Origin: Nissolia schottii
Taxonomy: Eukaryota > Streptophyta > Magnoliopsida > Fabales > Fabaceae
DNA: 64,000 nt
Reading direction: 5' to 3'
NCBI GenBank assembly: GCA_003254905.1
Contig: QANU01031716.1
Span: 427,596 to 491,595, forward strand
Shown: piece after piece, positions 12,478 through 24,892 of the stretch
Layout: each line of letters starts with the position of its first letter
Numbering within the stretch: the stretch's first letter is position 1
Notes under the pieces: generated by a model
What the model was told of the DNA's origin: nothing
Database searches by the model: none
Seen by the model: the letters and a program-made list of their open reading frames with translations, nothing else
Made by a program: the position numbers and the translations under genes

Positions 12478-12715
12478 ATCCAGCTAGTTGTTCTGGAAGA
12501 AGCCCTTGTAGGCATTCAACCTTTCCTTTAGAATGACTAAATGTGGGGTTCTCTTTGAGAGATTGTAATTTTTTGTCATTTCTTTTTCGTTGAATGAAAA
12601 AAGAATTGTTACTAATACATAAAGATGCGATGAAACATACGAAGAGACCTTTGTGTTATATTTATATTTGATCCACTAATAATTAATTATTTAAAAGTGA
12701 AAATAATACAAGACT

Positions 12716-13053
12716 CTAAATAGTAGGGCTGTCAAAATGAGTCTGCTCCACAAGCCTAGCCCAGTTATCTGATTAAATGGATGGATCAAACATATAAAAT
12801 CCAGCCAGTGAATAGCAAAAGCCCGTTTAGATCCGACCCATTTAACCCGTAGGGCAAATTGACCCGTTTAGTATTGACATAGACAAAACCCGTGAACTAA
12901 CCCATTTATTCACATAAATAGACGGACCAAACATATAAAAATCGGCCCGCTAATAGTAAAACTCCATTAAGGCCCGACCTGTTTGGACACGTGGGTTAGC
13001 CGAGCTAGGCCTAAATGGGCCGGACTGACCCGTTTGACAACCCTACTAAATAG
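12716..13053. mobile_element. hAT-type MITE with intact 8-bp target duplication
   Basis: The element spans 12724-13045. Its left end TAGGGCTGTCAAAATGAGTC pairs with the reversed right end TAGGGTTGTCAAACGGGTC. CTAAATAG occurs exactly at 12716-12723 and 13046-13053, the 8-bp duplication expected of hAT transposition. The interior repeats 'gacccgttta' and 'gcccg' words and codes for nothing. The perfect duplication suggests fairly recent insertion. Confidence 0.8.
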
Positions 13054-15600
13054 TAGTGTGTTGTCCCTTATTTTCTCAAGTTTAAGGAGAAAAGAAATTA
13101 TAAAAAATATAAAAAACATGTTTAAGAAAAAAAAAGTTGATTTCATAAAATTTTATCTTTCTGCTTTTATTTTTATTTATTTTATATAACTTTATTATTT
13201 ATCTATTATATTTTTTCTTAAGGAAAAGAGAAGACATATCTTCTATGATGAAGTAAAAACATGGGATATAACAATTTCATTATCTTTTATCAAGAAAGAA
13301 TATTAATTAATATCCTAAACACTCGTACACATAACACAAATATATACTAAATATATACGCAATATAAGTAGCATTCATTCCAAATGTTACGGGGTGCATG
13401 GCCCATGGTCCCCCCTAATCCACCTCTGATACTACTAAAGTTATATGGATTTAAATAACTATTGCTAAATGTTAAATTCTCACGTTATTTAAGGTAAAAT
13501 TTAGATAGTCTTTATGATATTTATCTCCATCTCTTCAGTTTGAGTTTAATCATTTAATTTTAAAATGTTTCAAAATTTATTTTAAGATTGTAAATGAGAC
13601 TACTCGCAAATGTCTTATAAACTCCATGTTTCACATGTCCAATTTTAGACATAAAAGAGTGTTATAATCTTATATTGTTTAGAGATAAAATTTAAATAAT
13701 TTTTATAATTCTTAAATTAACTTTTACGGTTAAATTAAGTATTTTTTTTTCTGTTAAGATGTGAGCTTTAGAAAGAGATAATAACTTAATATCAAAATTA
13801 TTATTACTAAAAAGTAAAAAATTTAATCCTTAAGAATCCCATTTCAAAACCTGACACCAAATACCATTCAGTTAACCCACGTAATTGATGTAATTAAATA
13901 TAGAGAAGCTTCGAGACTTTTTGCATGACTTAAAACGCCGTTGATGGCCTTCTCTAATTGACAGAATTCCTTGAAGAAAAAAAACGCATTGTTGAGTTTA
14001 CACGTGTTTGAAGCGAATTAAGTTGTTCAACGACTTCAGCGCCGTGTATTGCAAATTTTTTTACCAATCGCTAAGTGGTAGCGTAACGCTTCATAAATTT
14101 GTACTACATAAATCCTAATTAAATTAAATAGGCACTTGGAGTTTTTAGAACGGAACTCACAAAAATCCAAAGAACCCCATAGACGTTCCTGATCTCCCAG
14201 GATTAATAATTATGGCCACCCATATCCATATCCATATTATCCGCCACCAGCTCCACCCAAAATGTAGTTGAAACAAAAAGCCACAATTGTTTGGGTTTAT
14301 GTGATGTACCAGTCGGAAAAAGCAGATAAAAACTTGGTTCAAAAACGGTTACTTAGTGGCCCACAAGTCTGGTTAAATGTAAGCATCTGACATATCATAT
14401 CGAGCCCACCAACGCTAAGATTAAAAATGGCTCACATATAGTGAGTGATGAATGATGATGACACAGGTATGGAATCAGGTTTCTCGTAGCTATAGCTGGC
14501 AGCTGGGTGGACGTGAACTCGTGATCCAACATGCGTTGGGTGCAAGCAACACCTATTATTATGAGTGTTGTCAATAGGATCTCTCCTTTTCAAAAGCATT
14601 GAATGAATCCAACTTCTCACAATTCACCCGCCATTGAAATCACATAAAATTTTCTCTTCAAATGCTGTGCACCCATAGAGTACAGACAGCGGATATGCTA
14701 AAATGAAAGAAATCAATAATTTATTCGAATTGTGAAATTAATAAATCAATTGGTTGCACCAATAAGATAGCTGTAAAATATTGAACCTAAAACTGATAAT
14801 CACGATCTTTTCAATTATGAAGTGTATTATTGTTCTGAAGGTATTATTAATGAGCCATAAAAGCACATGGCCAGCTAGCTCGCAATGTCCCAAGAACAGG
14901 TTTTCATAGTCTTTAGCATATCCTCGCAAATTTTAATTTAGCAAGTTTCCAACTTTTAATTTTCTTTCTTCTATTATTGGGTGATTTATTCTTCGAATGT
15001 GAATATTGAACTTAATTATTTTTCCCTTTATGTCCTCTATAAAATCTTCAAAGTTCAAACTCAGATTCCTTCCTTCCTTTTCAGTCCTCTGGAAATCTTC
15101 AAACTTGCCTTCCACATTTCCTTTCCAAATTTTCAATTTAACAATTTTACCAACATTTTCTTTCCTTCCATTATAGGGCCAATTTAAGATTTTTTTTTTC
15201 TTTTTCTTCTTTTGAGGGGAGATTTTTTTTTCTTTGATCAACTGTATCCAGTTGTGAATGTGAAATTAATTTTTCTTAAACTCGCTGTCCCAAATTTTTA
15301 TTTTTTTGTGTCCTCTATTTTGTCTTCAAACAGAAAAGTCCTTCCTGCATACGAAAATGTCAAATAACACCCTCCTGCTTTAATAATTAAAAGTAATAAT
15401 AAAATAAAATAATGTCAACTTCAAAATTAAGAATTCGAAAGGAATTGGTCTCCCACCACCAGCTGCCCAACAGCCCAAGTCCAACCAACCTACAATTAAA
15501 CAAATTAAAAAACAAAATAATATATGAGTACATAAAAAAGATAAAATAAATAAAAATACAATAAAATAATAGTACCTGGCACCAAACGCAAAGCAACTGA
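13054..15600. other. Intergenic, no gene seen
   Basis: AT-rich DNA. A pyrimidine-rich plus-strand tract runs from about 14940 to 15340. Open frames (14157-14342, 14432-14620, 14933-15241, 15380-15712) are not supported by domains or splice structure. Confidence 0.5.
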
Positions 15601-16180
15601 ACGTACGTAACGGTGACCTCACGGCGGCACGGTTAACGGAACGATCCACAACGACGGAACCACCAACACAGAAACGAGGCCAACGACGGGAAGCATAACG
15701 GAATGGCAACAACGCTGCGAGGAGATCAGTGACGACGGGTCACGCAATTCATCAACGGAGTTCACAAATACCAAATCAACCGTTCTTAGTGTTTTCAATT
15801 TTAATTTCAATTTGATTTAGGTTAGGATGAAAATTATATACCAAATTAATGAATGGATTCAAATTTGATTATGTGTGTTCTGGAGATTCGATTTTGCAGC
15901 TAAGCGAAAAAGAAAATTGTCCAAAACTCTTGCTTCCATAGCAAAATGTTATGTACAAAAAAGCAATTCCCCTGTGTCCCAGTCTCATAGATCTACGCCG
16001 GAAATTACCCACGCTTCCCGGTGACTATCATCACGCTCCTGACGACGGAAATCAAAAAACTCGCCGGAGATGGCTATCTTCGTGCTACTGCTCCTCCGGC
16101 CTCCGGTTTCCGGCTGCGGCGGCAGATGGCGTCGGAAAACCGCTGTAATTCAACGAAACCTGTAAAAGAAATATAGAAAA
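15601..16180 (-). other. GC-richer region downstream of the serine-rich gene, presumed 3' UTR
   Basis: The base composition changes to GC-rich just downstream of the serine-rich gene's stop codon. The open frames in it (15619-15810 minus, 15951-16148 plus) have no family resemblance. A long or spliced 3' UTR is the simplest reading, but no polyadenylation site was proved. Confidence 0.3.
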
Positions 16181-16822
16181 TCAAAGATCGTCCGCCTTCG
16201 ACATGACGGAGAGCCGGCTCGGCCTCGGTTCGAATCCCGCTCTCCTTCTCTGCTGGTGCGACGATGGACGAATCAGCGCCGTTAGGGCGCGTTTCACCCA
16301 CTCGCCCTCCACTCCTCCGATCCTAACCAGTGAGTTCTTCATCGCTGATCTACGCATGTTGAGCCGGTTCGACGGGTACGAATCGGCGTGGTGGCTTCCT
16401 CCGCCGTTCGCGGCGGCGCTCTTGTGGAGGCTGCATCGGAACGAGCCAGGATGATTCGTCGGAGAGCACATACACGTCTTCTTCTGGATCGAGATCGGAC
16501 GGTTGTTCTTCGTCGTGATGACCTGTTTCGAGATGGACCGGTTCGGCGAGATAGACCGGGGATCGATGGAGAACCGAACGCCCGAGGAGAGCGAACCGGT
16601 ACCGAAGAGGTTGACACGTGTCGGGGAGGCAGAACGGTGATGTGAGTGGTGGTGAAACGTGGACGATGGAGATGAAAAGCTAGAGCTCGTGGACGAAGCA
16701 AAAGCCGAAGAAGGCGAATTAAACTGGGTTTTGGATGTGGTGTATGAACAGAACCTACTAGAAGGTGAAGTTGACCGAAGGACCGGTCCACTCGATTTTG
16801 TTCGTGAAGATGTGTGAGCCAT
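16181..16822 (-). CDS. Serine-rich protein of the At5g25280/At5g11090 type
   Basis: A single exon of 213 residues. The N-terminal half is Ser/Thr-rich (MAHTSSRTKSSGPVLRSTSP and a run of SS/SP dipeptides to about residue 70). Next come VNLFG (about 70-74), a Cys cluster in KKTCMCSPTNHPGSFRCSLH (about 113-132), and NRLNMRRSAMKNSLVRIGG (about 153-171). It ends in the family signature RRAGFEPRPSRLSVMSKA. These blocks and the overall length agree with plant 'serine-rich protein-related' genes, which I know as short, intron-poor proteins of unproved function; some are stress responsive. The start is the first Met of the frame and gives the usual MA(H/S) opening. The gene is GC-rich compared with its AT-rich flanks. 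Antisense open frames over it are shadows. Confidence 0.88.
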   Translation of the reverse strand: MAHTSSRTKSSGPVLRSTSPSSRFCSYTTSKTQFNSPSSAFASSTSSSFSSPSSTFHHHSHHRSASPTRVNLFGTGSLSSGVRFSIDPRSISPNRSISKQVITTKNNRPISIQKKTCMCSPTNHPGSFRCSLHKSAAANGGGSHHADSYPSNRLNMRRSAMKNSLVRIGGVEGEWVKRALTALIRPSSHQQRRRAGFEPRPSRLSVMSKADDL

Positions 16823-16980
16823 TTTTTTTTTTGTTGGTGCGAAAGAGAGAGTTAGAACGCAGTTGAAAATTATAAGACGAGATCGAGGAGGGAAGAAGAG
16901 AGGAGGGTTTTCTGTTTTTGTGTTTCTTTAAGATCCCCTTTGGGGAGTTGGTTTGGCAAACCTAGCGAGTCTCGGAGGCT

Positions 16981-16990
16981 GGTTAAATAG
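16981..16990 (-). promoter_or_regulatory. Candidate TATA-like box of the serine-rich gene
   Basis: On the minus strand this reads CTATTTAACC, about 160 bp above the start codon, followed by a pyrimidine-rich leader (CCCTCCTCTCTTCTTCCCTC) typical of plant 5' UTRs. The call rests on position and composition only. Confidence 0.3.
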
Positions 16991-17309
16991 ATGGGTTAGG
17001 GGGAGAGGGGTGGAGGGGTTCTTGACCTAGTGTGGGTTGGGTTAGTTAACCTAACCATAGTTAAATGTTGGTTAGGGTTAGGATTCTGATCCAACGGTTG
17101 ATGATGCGATGTGGAGACTCTACTGAAGAGCGATGATGAGAAAGGTTGTGCCGTTTGGCTAACAGCTTTCCTGGGAAACCGTAAAGGCTGCCACGTATGT
17201 GATTCTTTGGGGAAACGGTCGAATGGGAATGTACGAGATTGCCCACTTCCTTTTGTCGGTAATGAGCAGTACCCAATGCCCCTCCTCCCATTCAAGCCCA
17301 TTATTTGAA

Positions 17310-18370
17310 CCTCACGACTTTTTTCTTTCTTTTCTTTTCTTTTGCCCCTGCTGCCCCAGTCATTATCTAAAATGACAATCGTGTCCCTATCATGTAATAA
17401 ATACGTCGTGACCTTCCTCGCCGCGCCGGTAGCTTCATCATGAAGGTATACTTCTTCCTTGCTCCCCGTATTAATGTTTTTTCCTAATTATTATGTAATA
17501 AAATAAATTTTTCACGGTTCTTCTTTTTTAAAGTTTTTGTAAAGGTAATGATATCTCTTTTAATTTGAATGATTGTAATTTAATTATAAATTTTAAATAA
17601 TAAATAATTTAGTTAATTGAATATTTGATAAATTTTAAATGTTATAGTATTAATTTTTCTAAAATTTATGAGATATTAGAGTGAATCCCTTTTCACATTG
17701 GCTTTTTTTTCTAATACGGTTCTATTTTTAATACTAATAATCCGTCTGATTTTGTACCATACTTTTTTTTCATTGGTTTCTATTCAATAAGGCAATGCTA
17801 GGGTAATTGAGCACCGATTACAACACAAAAAGTAACCGAGAAACAATATGCTTAGCTAGTATTCATTATATCCCATTAAAAACTCCTTGAAGAAAATCTA
17901 ACTCAGGGCAAAACCCCATATTTTTTTTAGGAAAAAAGAATAACTCGCCCGCACTAATTAAGGCCCGCACCAATTAAGGCACACACTAATAATCAAATCT
18001 CTGAAAATACAATTCACCAATCATAAAAAAAAAAAGGCAAATATTAAATTACATCATTCTTATTTTAGGTCTACTTAAATGGATACAATAAATTTATCAA
18101 TCATGTTACGTGTACAACTCCTAATACATCCACTGTACCGCCAATCGTGAAATAAATAAAACTGACTCCACTACACAACCAATTCCTACACTACAACATC
18201 CACTCTCCTACAATGACACGTGTATGCATGCACCATTAAAAACAAAATTATTCGCGCCTCTTTGTTGTAAAACGAAAACACTTGAGGCTTCTTATTCACT
18301 CCTGGATTTTGTTACATACATGTGTTTGGGATGCCATCACCATCCAATAAAGGATCCAAAACATAAAAAA
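17310..18370. other. Intergenic, no gene seen
   Basis: AT-rich sequence with 'cgcccgcactaattaaggcccgcacca' type short duplications near 17947-17985. No gene or bounded element could be supported. Confidence 0.45.
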
Positions 18371-18372
18371 TG

Positions 18373-19206
18373 AGTAGTGCACAAACATTTCTCACATTTT
18401 TGCACTAACATATAAAACATACGTGCACAACCATGTGAACCAATTAACAATAAATACTAAAAGAACAAAACAGATTAATTAGTAGTGCATAAACATTTGT
18501 CACACAATTGCACAAACATATATAACATAGGTGCACCAACAAATGAAACAATTGACACTAAATACTAAATGACCAAAAATATGAAAATGAGTAGTGCACA
18601 AACATTTCTCACATTTTTGCACAAACATACATATACTGCATACATGCACAAACATATGAACCAGTTAACACTAAATACTTGAAGAATGTAACATATCAAT
18701 TAGTAGTGCACAAACATTTATCACACTATTGCACAAACATATACAACATAGGTGCACAAACATGTGAAACAATTGATACTAAATACTAAATGACCAAAAA
18801 TAAGGGAATAAGTAGTGCACAAACATTTCCCCTACTGTTGAACAAAATATACAACATACGTGTACAAACATATGAACCAATTAACACTAAATACTAAAAG
18901 AACATAACAAATTAATTAGTAGTACACAAACATCTGCCACACAACTGACAAACATATACAACATACGTGCACAAACATATGAACCAACTGACGCAACATA
19001 CTAAAAGACCAAAAATAGGGGAATGAGTAATGCACAAACATTTCTCACAGTGTTGCACAAACATATACAACATACATGCACAAATATATGAAATAATTAA
19101 TCATAATGCATAAATTATTATGTAACAAAACAAAAGGGAAGATGCATGATGGAAAACTTATACTACATAATGCACAAACATGACAATTATAAGTGCACAA
19201 ACATAT
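18373..19206 (+). repeat. Tandem array of about 109-bp units with a two-unit period
   Basis: Units begin with 'agtagtgcacaaacat' at 18373, 18481, 18590, 18702, 18811, 18918 and 19026 (lengths 108, 109, 112, 109, 107, 108, last one degraded). Each holds three copies of TGCACAAACAT or a variant. Units 1, 3 and 5 contain 'ccaattaac' and most end in a '...attaatt' type spacer. Units 2, 4 and 6 contain 'caattgac' or a variant and end '...gaccaaaaata', so the array is built from roughly 217-bp dimers. The last 180 bp degrade into single TGCACAAACAT words. Confidence 0.88.
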
Positions 19207-19209
19207 CAC

Positions 19210-19389
19210 GAACAATTTGATCGAGGAGTTAAACCTCGTTGGCCCATCGATTTGATCTGCATAATCCATTAATGAAATTGGACCTCGAATCAATTGATCA
19301 CCAGACTCGTTTGTTTCCTCTAAATTATGCTCTGATTCAATTGAAAAATTAGGATCTAGCATTTGGTGATCAATAGCAAAATCCATCAA
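19210..19389 (-). other. Possible transposase-type exon (FAR1/MULE-like N terminus)
   Basis: The minus-strand frame starts MMDFAIDHQMLDPNFSIESE and continues with an acidic stretch up to QIDGPTR, followed by a plausible donor (ACGAG/GTTTAA). Such short acidic leaders occur at the start of FAR1-related/Mutator-derived proteins, but I see no zinc finger or MULE domain downstream, because the tandem array begins there. Treat it as a weak lead. Confidence 0.22.
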
Positions 19390-19704
19390 ACGACTAATTA
19401 TGAATGATGATGATGATTATTCAGGAACTTACTAACAATAATGAAGATGACAGAGGAGCAATGCTTGGTAAAGATGAACAAGGGTTGCATGAGCTGAGGG
19501 TTTGACAACTGCGTGGGAGTAAGTGAAATTCATGTGGGATTGAGTGTGAGGTCGCGTGGAGATCACGCTTATTTGCTATAGGTATCTTATATGAAAATCA
19601 ATAACGGTCGTATATTATACCCGGTAGACAATATTGGTGGTTGTTCATTGGTTGTACACCAATCATTTTTTCTAAATTTATTTATACTAGTCAAAGGGAC
19701 AATT

Positions 19705-19850
19705 TCATAAACCATTAGGATTGGTCTAGTGGTGAGGAAATTGGGTAGTATGCATAAGGTCCTATATTCAAATATCTTTGCAAGCAATCTAATTTCAAAA
19801 GTGCCAAAAACAAAAACTAAGAATGGACAATTTCATTGTATTTTGTGTTA
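19705..19850 (+). mobile_element. tRNA-derived SINE remnant
   Basis: 'ggtctagtggtgaggaaatt' resembles a Pol III A box and 'ggtcctatattcaaatat' a B box at tRNA-like spacing (about 30 bp). A T/A-rich tail follows at about 19850. The arrangement fits a plant SINE of the 'ggtctagtggtaag' kind. Confidence 0.45.
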
Positions 19851-19859
19851 TTTTTTTTT

Positions 19860-21735
19860 AAATATTGATATATAAAAAAAATAAAGATAAAGAATGGGTT
19901 TAACTGAATTAAACTAAACCCAAGTTTGAGTTGAGTTTTTAATCGAATGTACAACTCAACAATGACTCAACTAATGCATCTTGTCAACATGACATTTAAA
20001 CAACATACAAAAAAATTACCCATTACATATAGTAAATTCATAAAATTGAGAGGTAAAAGATAAATTTAAGATATATTTTACCATATATATCAATACAAAA
20101 ATATTATAGTATTATGTAAAGGGTAGAGTATTAACTAAGTACAAAAATCTTAAAGAATAATTTGTATTCGTTGATAGTGTAAAAGAATTTTACAATATTA
20201 CATAAGTAAAAATGGTGGAGTGTTTACTCTAATGTAAAGTTTTAGTAAATATAAATTAACCTCAAATTTTTATAATTCATTATTAACTTTTTAAAAAAAT
20301 ATATATATAACTTTAAATAAATATGCGATCGATTGGACCAATTTGAAATATGACTTTAAATTCAATTAAAAGAAAATGGTTTAAATCAAATTCTACAACC
20401 TAAATCTAGCTTGCTAAACTACATAACATAACGAGTTATCGGGCTAAATTGAGTTAACTTCATACACTTCATTAACCAAACACTTTGTTTTACTTGCTCA
20501 TATTTATAGTTTTATGCCTGCCGATTGATTAAATAAAAAAATTTGAATTGAGTTAAACACCTTATCAAAATTATAAACAACCACTAGATTGATGACCATA
20601 AATCATATTTAATAAATTAAAATTATAATCATACCTAATTTTTTTATTTTTTTTTATTTGATCCATGACCATAAACTATATTGATTTTTTTTTTGTCAGA
20701 TGGTTGACGAACGCTTAAATTCAATAGGCAAGCAAAGAACCCCTCACCGTGACTTAAACATTACACGACTCATGTCAATCTTATCTCATTAAAATCGCTC
20801 TCATAAAAAATTCTATGAGATAAAACTCATAAAAGGAAAAAGAATACAAGACCAAACATAGTTTAAGGAATCAAACTATATTAAATACCAATATGATTTT
20901 GACAAGGAAACATATATTTTTGTTTCTAATGTATTCAATGTTGTTATGAACTAATGCAACACTAATGCAACGCATGTATGGGCTCAAACGTGACACACTC
21001 ATTATGATGTTGTAGTAATTAAGGAATCAGTAAGGATCACTTCATGGCATGGGGTGGACATAGGCATCTCAGTGGATGTAAGCATGTAATTTGTTGAAAC
21101 ACCTTAAATTCTAATGAGTATTTACACGTTGTTATGTTAATATCTTTGACTGTTTTTTTTCGTGTTTACATTTAATTTATTGGATTTGTATGGGAAGTGT
21201 TGGCCAGTTCCATCAGTGGCAGATTTAGAAAATTTAGGTCATGGGGGCAAAATTGCATAAGATAACATTTTTTTACATAATTTGTTTCAAAAAGTATCAA
21301 TTATTAAAACATAGTATTTATATAGTGTAATGAGTGTATTAAAAAATAAAAAAAAATCACTTATTTTTGTTAATAATCTTTTTATTTTCATGTGGGACAA
21401 GGTCGAACTAGTGGGGGCAAAATTAGTCATTTAATTGGGGCAAAACTCTTTATATACTCAAAATTTAGTAGAAAAGTTACAAATGTTAGTAGGGGCACTT
21501 GCCTATTTAGAAGCAGGTCGGGCTTATTCAAGCTATAACCTAGCTCAATTCACTCATTTTCACCCCTATCTCTAATAATCAACGTATATCAGTAAAATAC
21601 TGACTTAGGCGTCAAAGTGATTTTTGTAGGTACCTTATCTGCCGGATCAAGAATATCACCACAAGTACCATTGTGCTCATCCGTCTTAGAAGTTCTTGGT
21701 GAAAGCAACAATTAATTTAAGACAGATGGAGTACC

Positions 21736-21737
<2 letters not shown>
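19860..21737. other. AT-rich repeat desert, no gene seen
   Basis: Very AT-rich sequence. The 21205-21535 part has 'gtggcagatttagaaaattt' and 'aggggcacttgcc' phrases common at ends of small plant transposons, but no matching termini were established. Confidence 0.4.

Positions 21738-21768
<31 letters not shown>
21738..21768. repeat. (TA)n microsatellite
   Basis: About 15 uninterrupted TA units close to the copia LTR remnant that follows. Confidence 0.95.
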
Positions 21769-21770
<2 letters not shown>

Positions 21771-21869
21771 TGGTCAAAGAAGCAAATTCACTTCAGCACC
21801 AAAAAAGAAAGAATTAAATTTAAATATTCAAAAATATAGATAAATTTGGTAAATAATAATAAAGAGAAG

Positions 21870-22067
21870 AAAGCAATAGAGAAAGAAAAGAGAAAATAGA
21901 GAATTCTATTATTAAGTCTCATACATATGTGATACATAAAGCATCATGAGTTCGTTTATAGACCAATAAGGTGGAGTATACAAGGAAAGATAAGATAAGA
22001 TACAAACTCTATCTAATCAAATCCTAACCGAATTAGGATAAGGACATCCACCAAATATTTTATAACA
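21870..22067 (-). mobile_element. 3' LTR start of the degenerate copia element
   Basis: Read on the minus strand, a purine-rich tract (CCAAGGAGAAA) at about 22067-22077 is followed by TGTTATAAAATATTTGG, as expected for a polypurine tract and LTR start. The far end of the LTR could not be fixed, so 21870 is approximate. Confidence 0.5.
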
Positions 22068-23205
22068 TTTCTCCTTGGACGTCCATCAGGATGTGCCTCG
22101 TTAAAACCTTACTAAGCAAAAACTCATTGGGAAAAAATCTTAGTGAAGAAAAAAGAGTACAACATCCTCATAGTGCGAACTATCTCGTTGAAAATCTTAT
22201 CAAGGAAAAACCCAATAGGATTAAAAAAAACCTTGAATTAGGAAAAAATAGTACAACATTTATCTCCCTCTTAGGAGAACTATTTAATGTCTCGAAATTG
22301 ACATATTCTGATCTTGTGAACTAGTTTATCGAAAGATGAAGTAGAAATTGCCACTATAATAAACTCATACACGCAATACTGCAATTTCTATAACAACAAC
22401 CACACAACTTCCATTCCCTTCGACTTTAGGGCATCAAGGAATGAGGAGTGCAATAGCCCAATAGACATCCATAACCTATGGTCACAATGGTACAAATAAT
22501 AATTTGCTTCAATATTCTTCATGATACTTGAACATGTTGATTGACTTGTCCTTATCCAAAAACATTCACAACTCGCTTCATATATTCAATTATTTTTGTA
22601 TGATTTGAAGTAATTGTCATAGTCTGCATTGTTGATCTCCATGATAGGTCATATTGCCACATATAAACAAATAATCTATTTGAGATCTACATTTTTACAG
22701 AACTGAAAATATTCTGCTTATACATAGCCAACAAACTGTGACATGAATTTATATAAATTAAATAATTACATATTAATGGTTTCATGGATATATAGAAGGA
22801 TATAATATATTCCATTCCAATACTTTCTCATCAGAGAGAAACTATATACTTTGTTCACACAATTTCAAAAAAAATAAAAATACTCTATCAAGTTGAGCAT
22901 TATTAGCAAGATATATGAGTGCCACCATAACACTAATACATAGTACTTCAAGACCATAATCTTACAATTATTGGGGTATTCAATGGATATTATTTATCCA
23001 TATCAAATCCCTTAAAGATTTTATCTATGTAAGTTGATTTATGAATAAAAGTATCATTTATAAATATTTGATCTACAGGTTGATGAAACGTCTTATCTTT
23101 CCAAAAAAAAAAATTGATCTCATGATATCATTATAACCATGAAAACTTCTTTAGGAGTTCCATTGATATTCATGTCATCAACATGTATAGTAATTATGAT
23201 GAATT

Positions 23206-23252
<47 letters not shown>

Positions 23253-24850
23253 CTGAACATAGAAACTTAAAGTATATCACATATAGATATATTATCAAAT
23301 CACAATTTCATATTATCATGTGCTTTCTCACAAATTCTCATTTGTGTTTCACAAATTTTACACCTTCTGGGTGTTTGGATTATAGGTCCAAAAGACTTCA
23401 CATTTTATAAGTGAGTGAAATTCAGTTTACAAGACTTCTATCCATTTTAGTCAATCAATTTTACGTCAATACTCTTCAACAGTTCTTNATGCACAATGCA
23501 TGTTTAGCTCTACAATATAAATATGTTGTCAACAAGACTTTCTCATTGGTTCCATATTTTTTTGTAGAGACATAGTCTATCAAAATCTCATCATTTTCAA
23601 TATCTTGACTTTTTTCAAGTTTCTGAACATCTTCTGACATTTCAATTAAGTCAATAGATTTATAGTGCAACCAGAGTCCTTAGTATGTCTCTATCCTCTT
23701 TACCCTGAAGAGTATCCCTTTTGGGATCATTTGCCTCCTCTGCAGAAATAACCTCCTTAAAATCATTTTTCCCTTTTCCTTTTTCGAAGCTTTATAATTT
23801 TGGAACTGACTTGTTTACCACACTTCTAGTGTGTGATTGATTGTTCAATATGAACATCAATTTGAATTTGGGTCTTTTAGCTAGTATATAGGATTCAATT
23901 ATCCTTTTGTATTGATGAATGCATCTAGCAATTTATTAGTCGTTATATGCAAATATATAATCTTTTGAGCTTTAAGTTCATGCACATTGTCTTATTTGAA
24001 GATCTAAATAAATAAAGAATGACGCATCGTAATTTAATTCTCTTTCCAACTATTTGTTTCCTCCTCCTCGATGTTGGAAACATGGTCCCATTAAATTGAC
24101 AATCTAAAATTGAGACTTATAGGCGTCTCCTCTTGTATTTCACAAGATACTTTATTATAGAGAAATAATCATATTCACCATGTATTCCCAATTTCTTTGG
24201 GGTCCTAATTTGGTGCGATAAGGTGAGCAACTAGGATGTATTGCAGGAGAGAATTGATGACAACTTGTTGACCATATGCACTTAAGTATTGCAACATGTA
24301 AAACAACATGCTCCACACAAAAATTGAGCGATTTGTTCTCATAAGTACCAATCTAAAAATCAATTGAAGGCATTTTATAAATGATTATGCTAACTTATCT
24401 TGTGTATGAACATGAGCAACCAGATGTTCAATACTCATATAGTTGGCTATAAAATAACCATTAAAAGCTTGAGGAGTAAATTCACTAGAATTATTGAGAT
24501 GGATTAATTTGATTGGGTTGTAAAAATTGTGTTTTTTTCAAATAACTTGTGCAAGTATTCTCACAAACTTCAAGTTGTGATTTCAAAATAAGCACAAATG
24601 TGATCATCTTGTAAGGCCATAAAGCATTTAAAAGATTCAAATCATGGATATATTGGTCCACATATATCTCCCTGAGTTCCTTCTAGAAATTTAAAAGATT
24701 CAAATTCAATCATTGTTGGTGATAACCATATAATTTTGCCTTGAGAACACACATCAAAATAGAACTCATTAGATTGAAGAAGATTATGGTTCTTCAATGA
24801 CTACTCATATGTTGAAGAATCTTTTGATTCTTTAATAAATACACAAGTGA
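22068..24850 (-). pseudogene. Heavily mutated Ty1/copia polyprotein
   Basis: On the minus strand, in order from 24530 downward, copia hallmarks survive in several frames with stops. The integrase core is at about 24370-24530 (IKLIHLNNSSEFTPQAFNGY, then HLVAHVHTQDKLA before a stop). A linker follows at about 23470-23670 (NDEILIDYVSTKKYGTNEK), then the start of reverse transcriptase at about 23320-23390 (HPEGVKFVKHK-stop-EFVRKH, where Trp of the usual KWVF has become TGA). The RT active-site region is at about 23110-23200 (IITIHVDDMNINGTPKE, with Asp-Asp kept), and the later RT/connection is at about 22960-23060 (HKSTYIDKIFKGFDMDK). Gag was not found; the 5' side is cut near 24850. The RT part between FVRK and HVDD is missing and replaced by an (AT)n tract. 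The element is dead. Confidence 0.75.
23209..23251. repeat. (AT)n microsatellite at an internal deletion point
   Basis: About 21 AT units lie exactly between two RT pieces that should be separated by well over 100 codons. Confidence 0.95.
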
Positions 24851-24892
24851 GTTCTCAATTGGATGCTGCCTCTGTTTACTCATAAATACTCA

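Noticed and set aside
16074..16791. Arg/Ser-rich frames on both strands around the serine-rich gene
   Set aside because: Out-of-frame readings of the GC-rich coding sequence.
18373..19206. Regularly spaced repeats resembling a CRISPR array
   Set aside because: Units are about 109 bp and continuous, without short conserved repeats separated by unique spacers, and the genome is plant nuclear.
22091..22324. 77-codon Lys-rich plus-strand frame
   Set aside because: Lies antisense to the 3' end of the degenerate copia element; no independent support.
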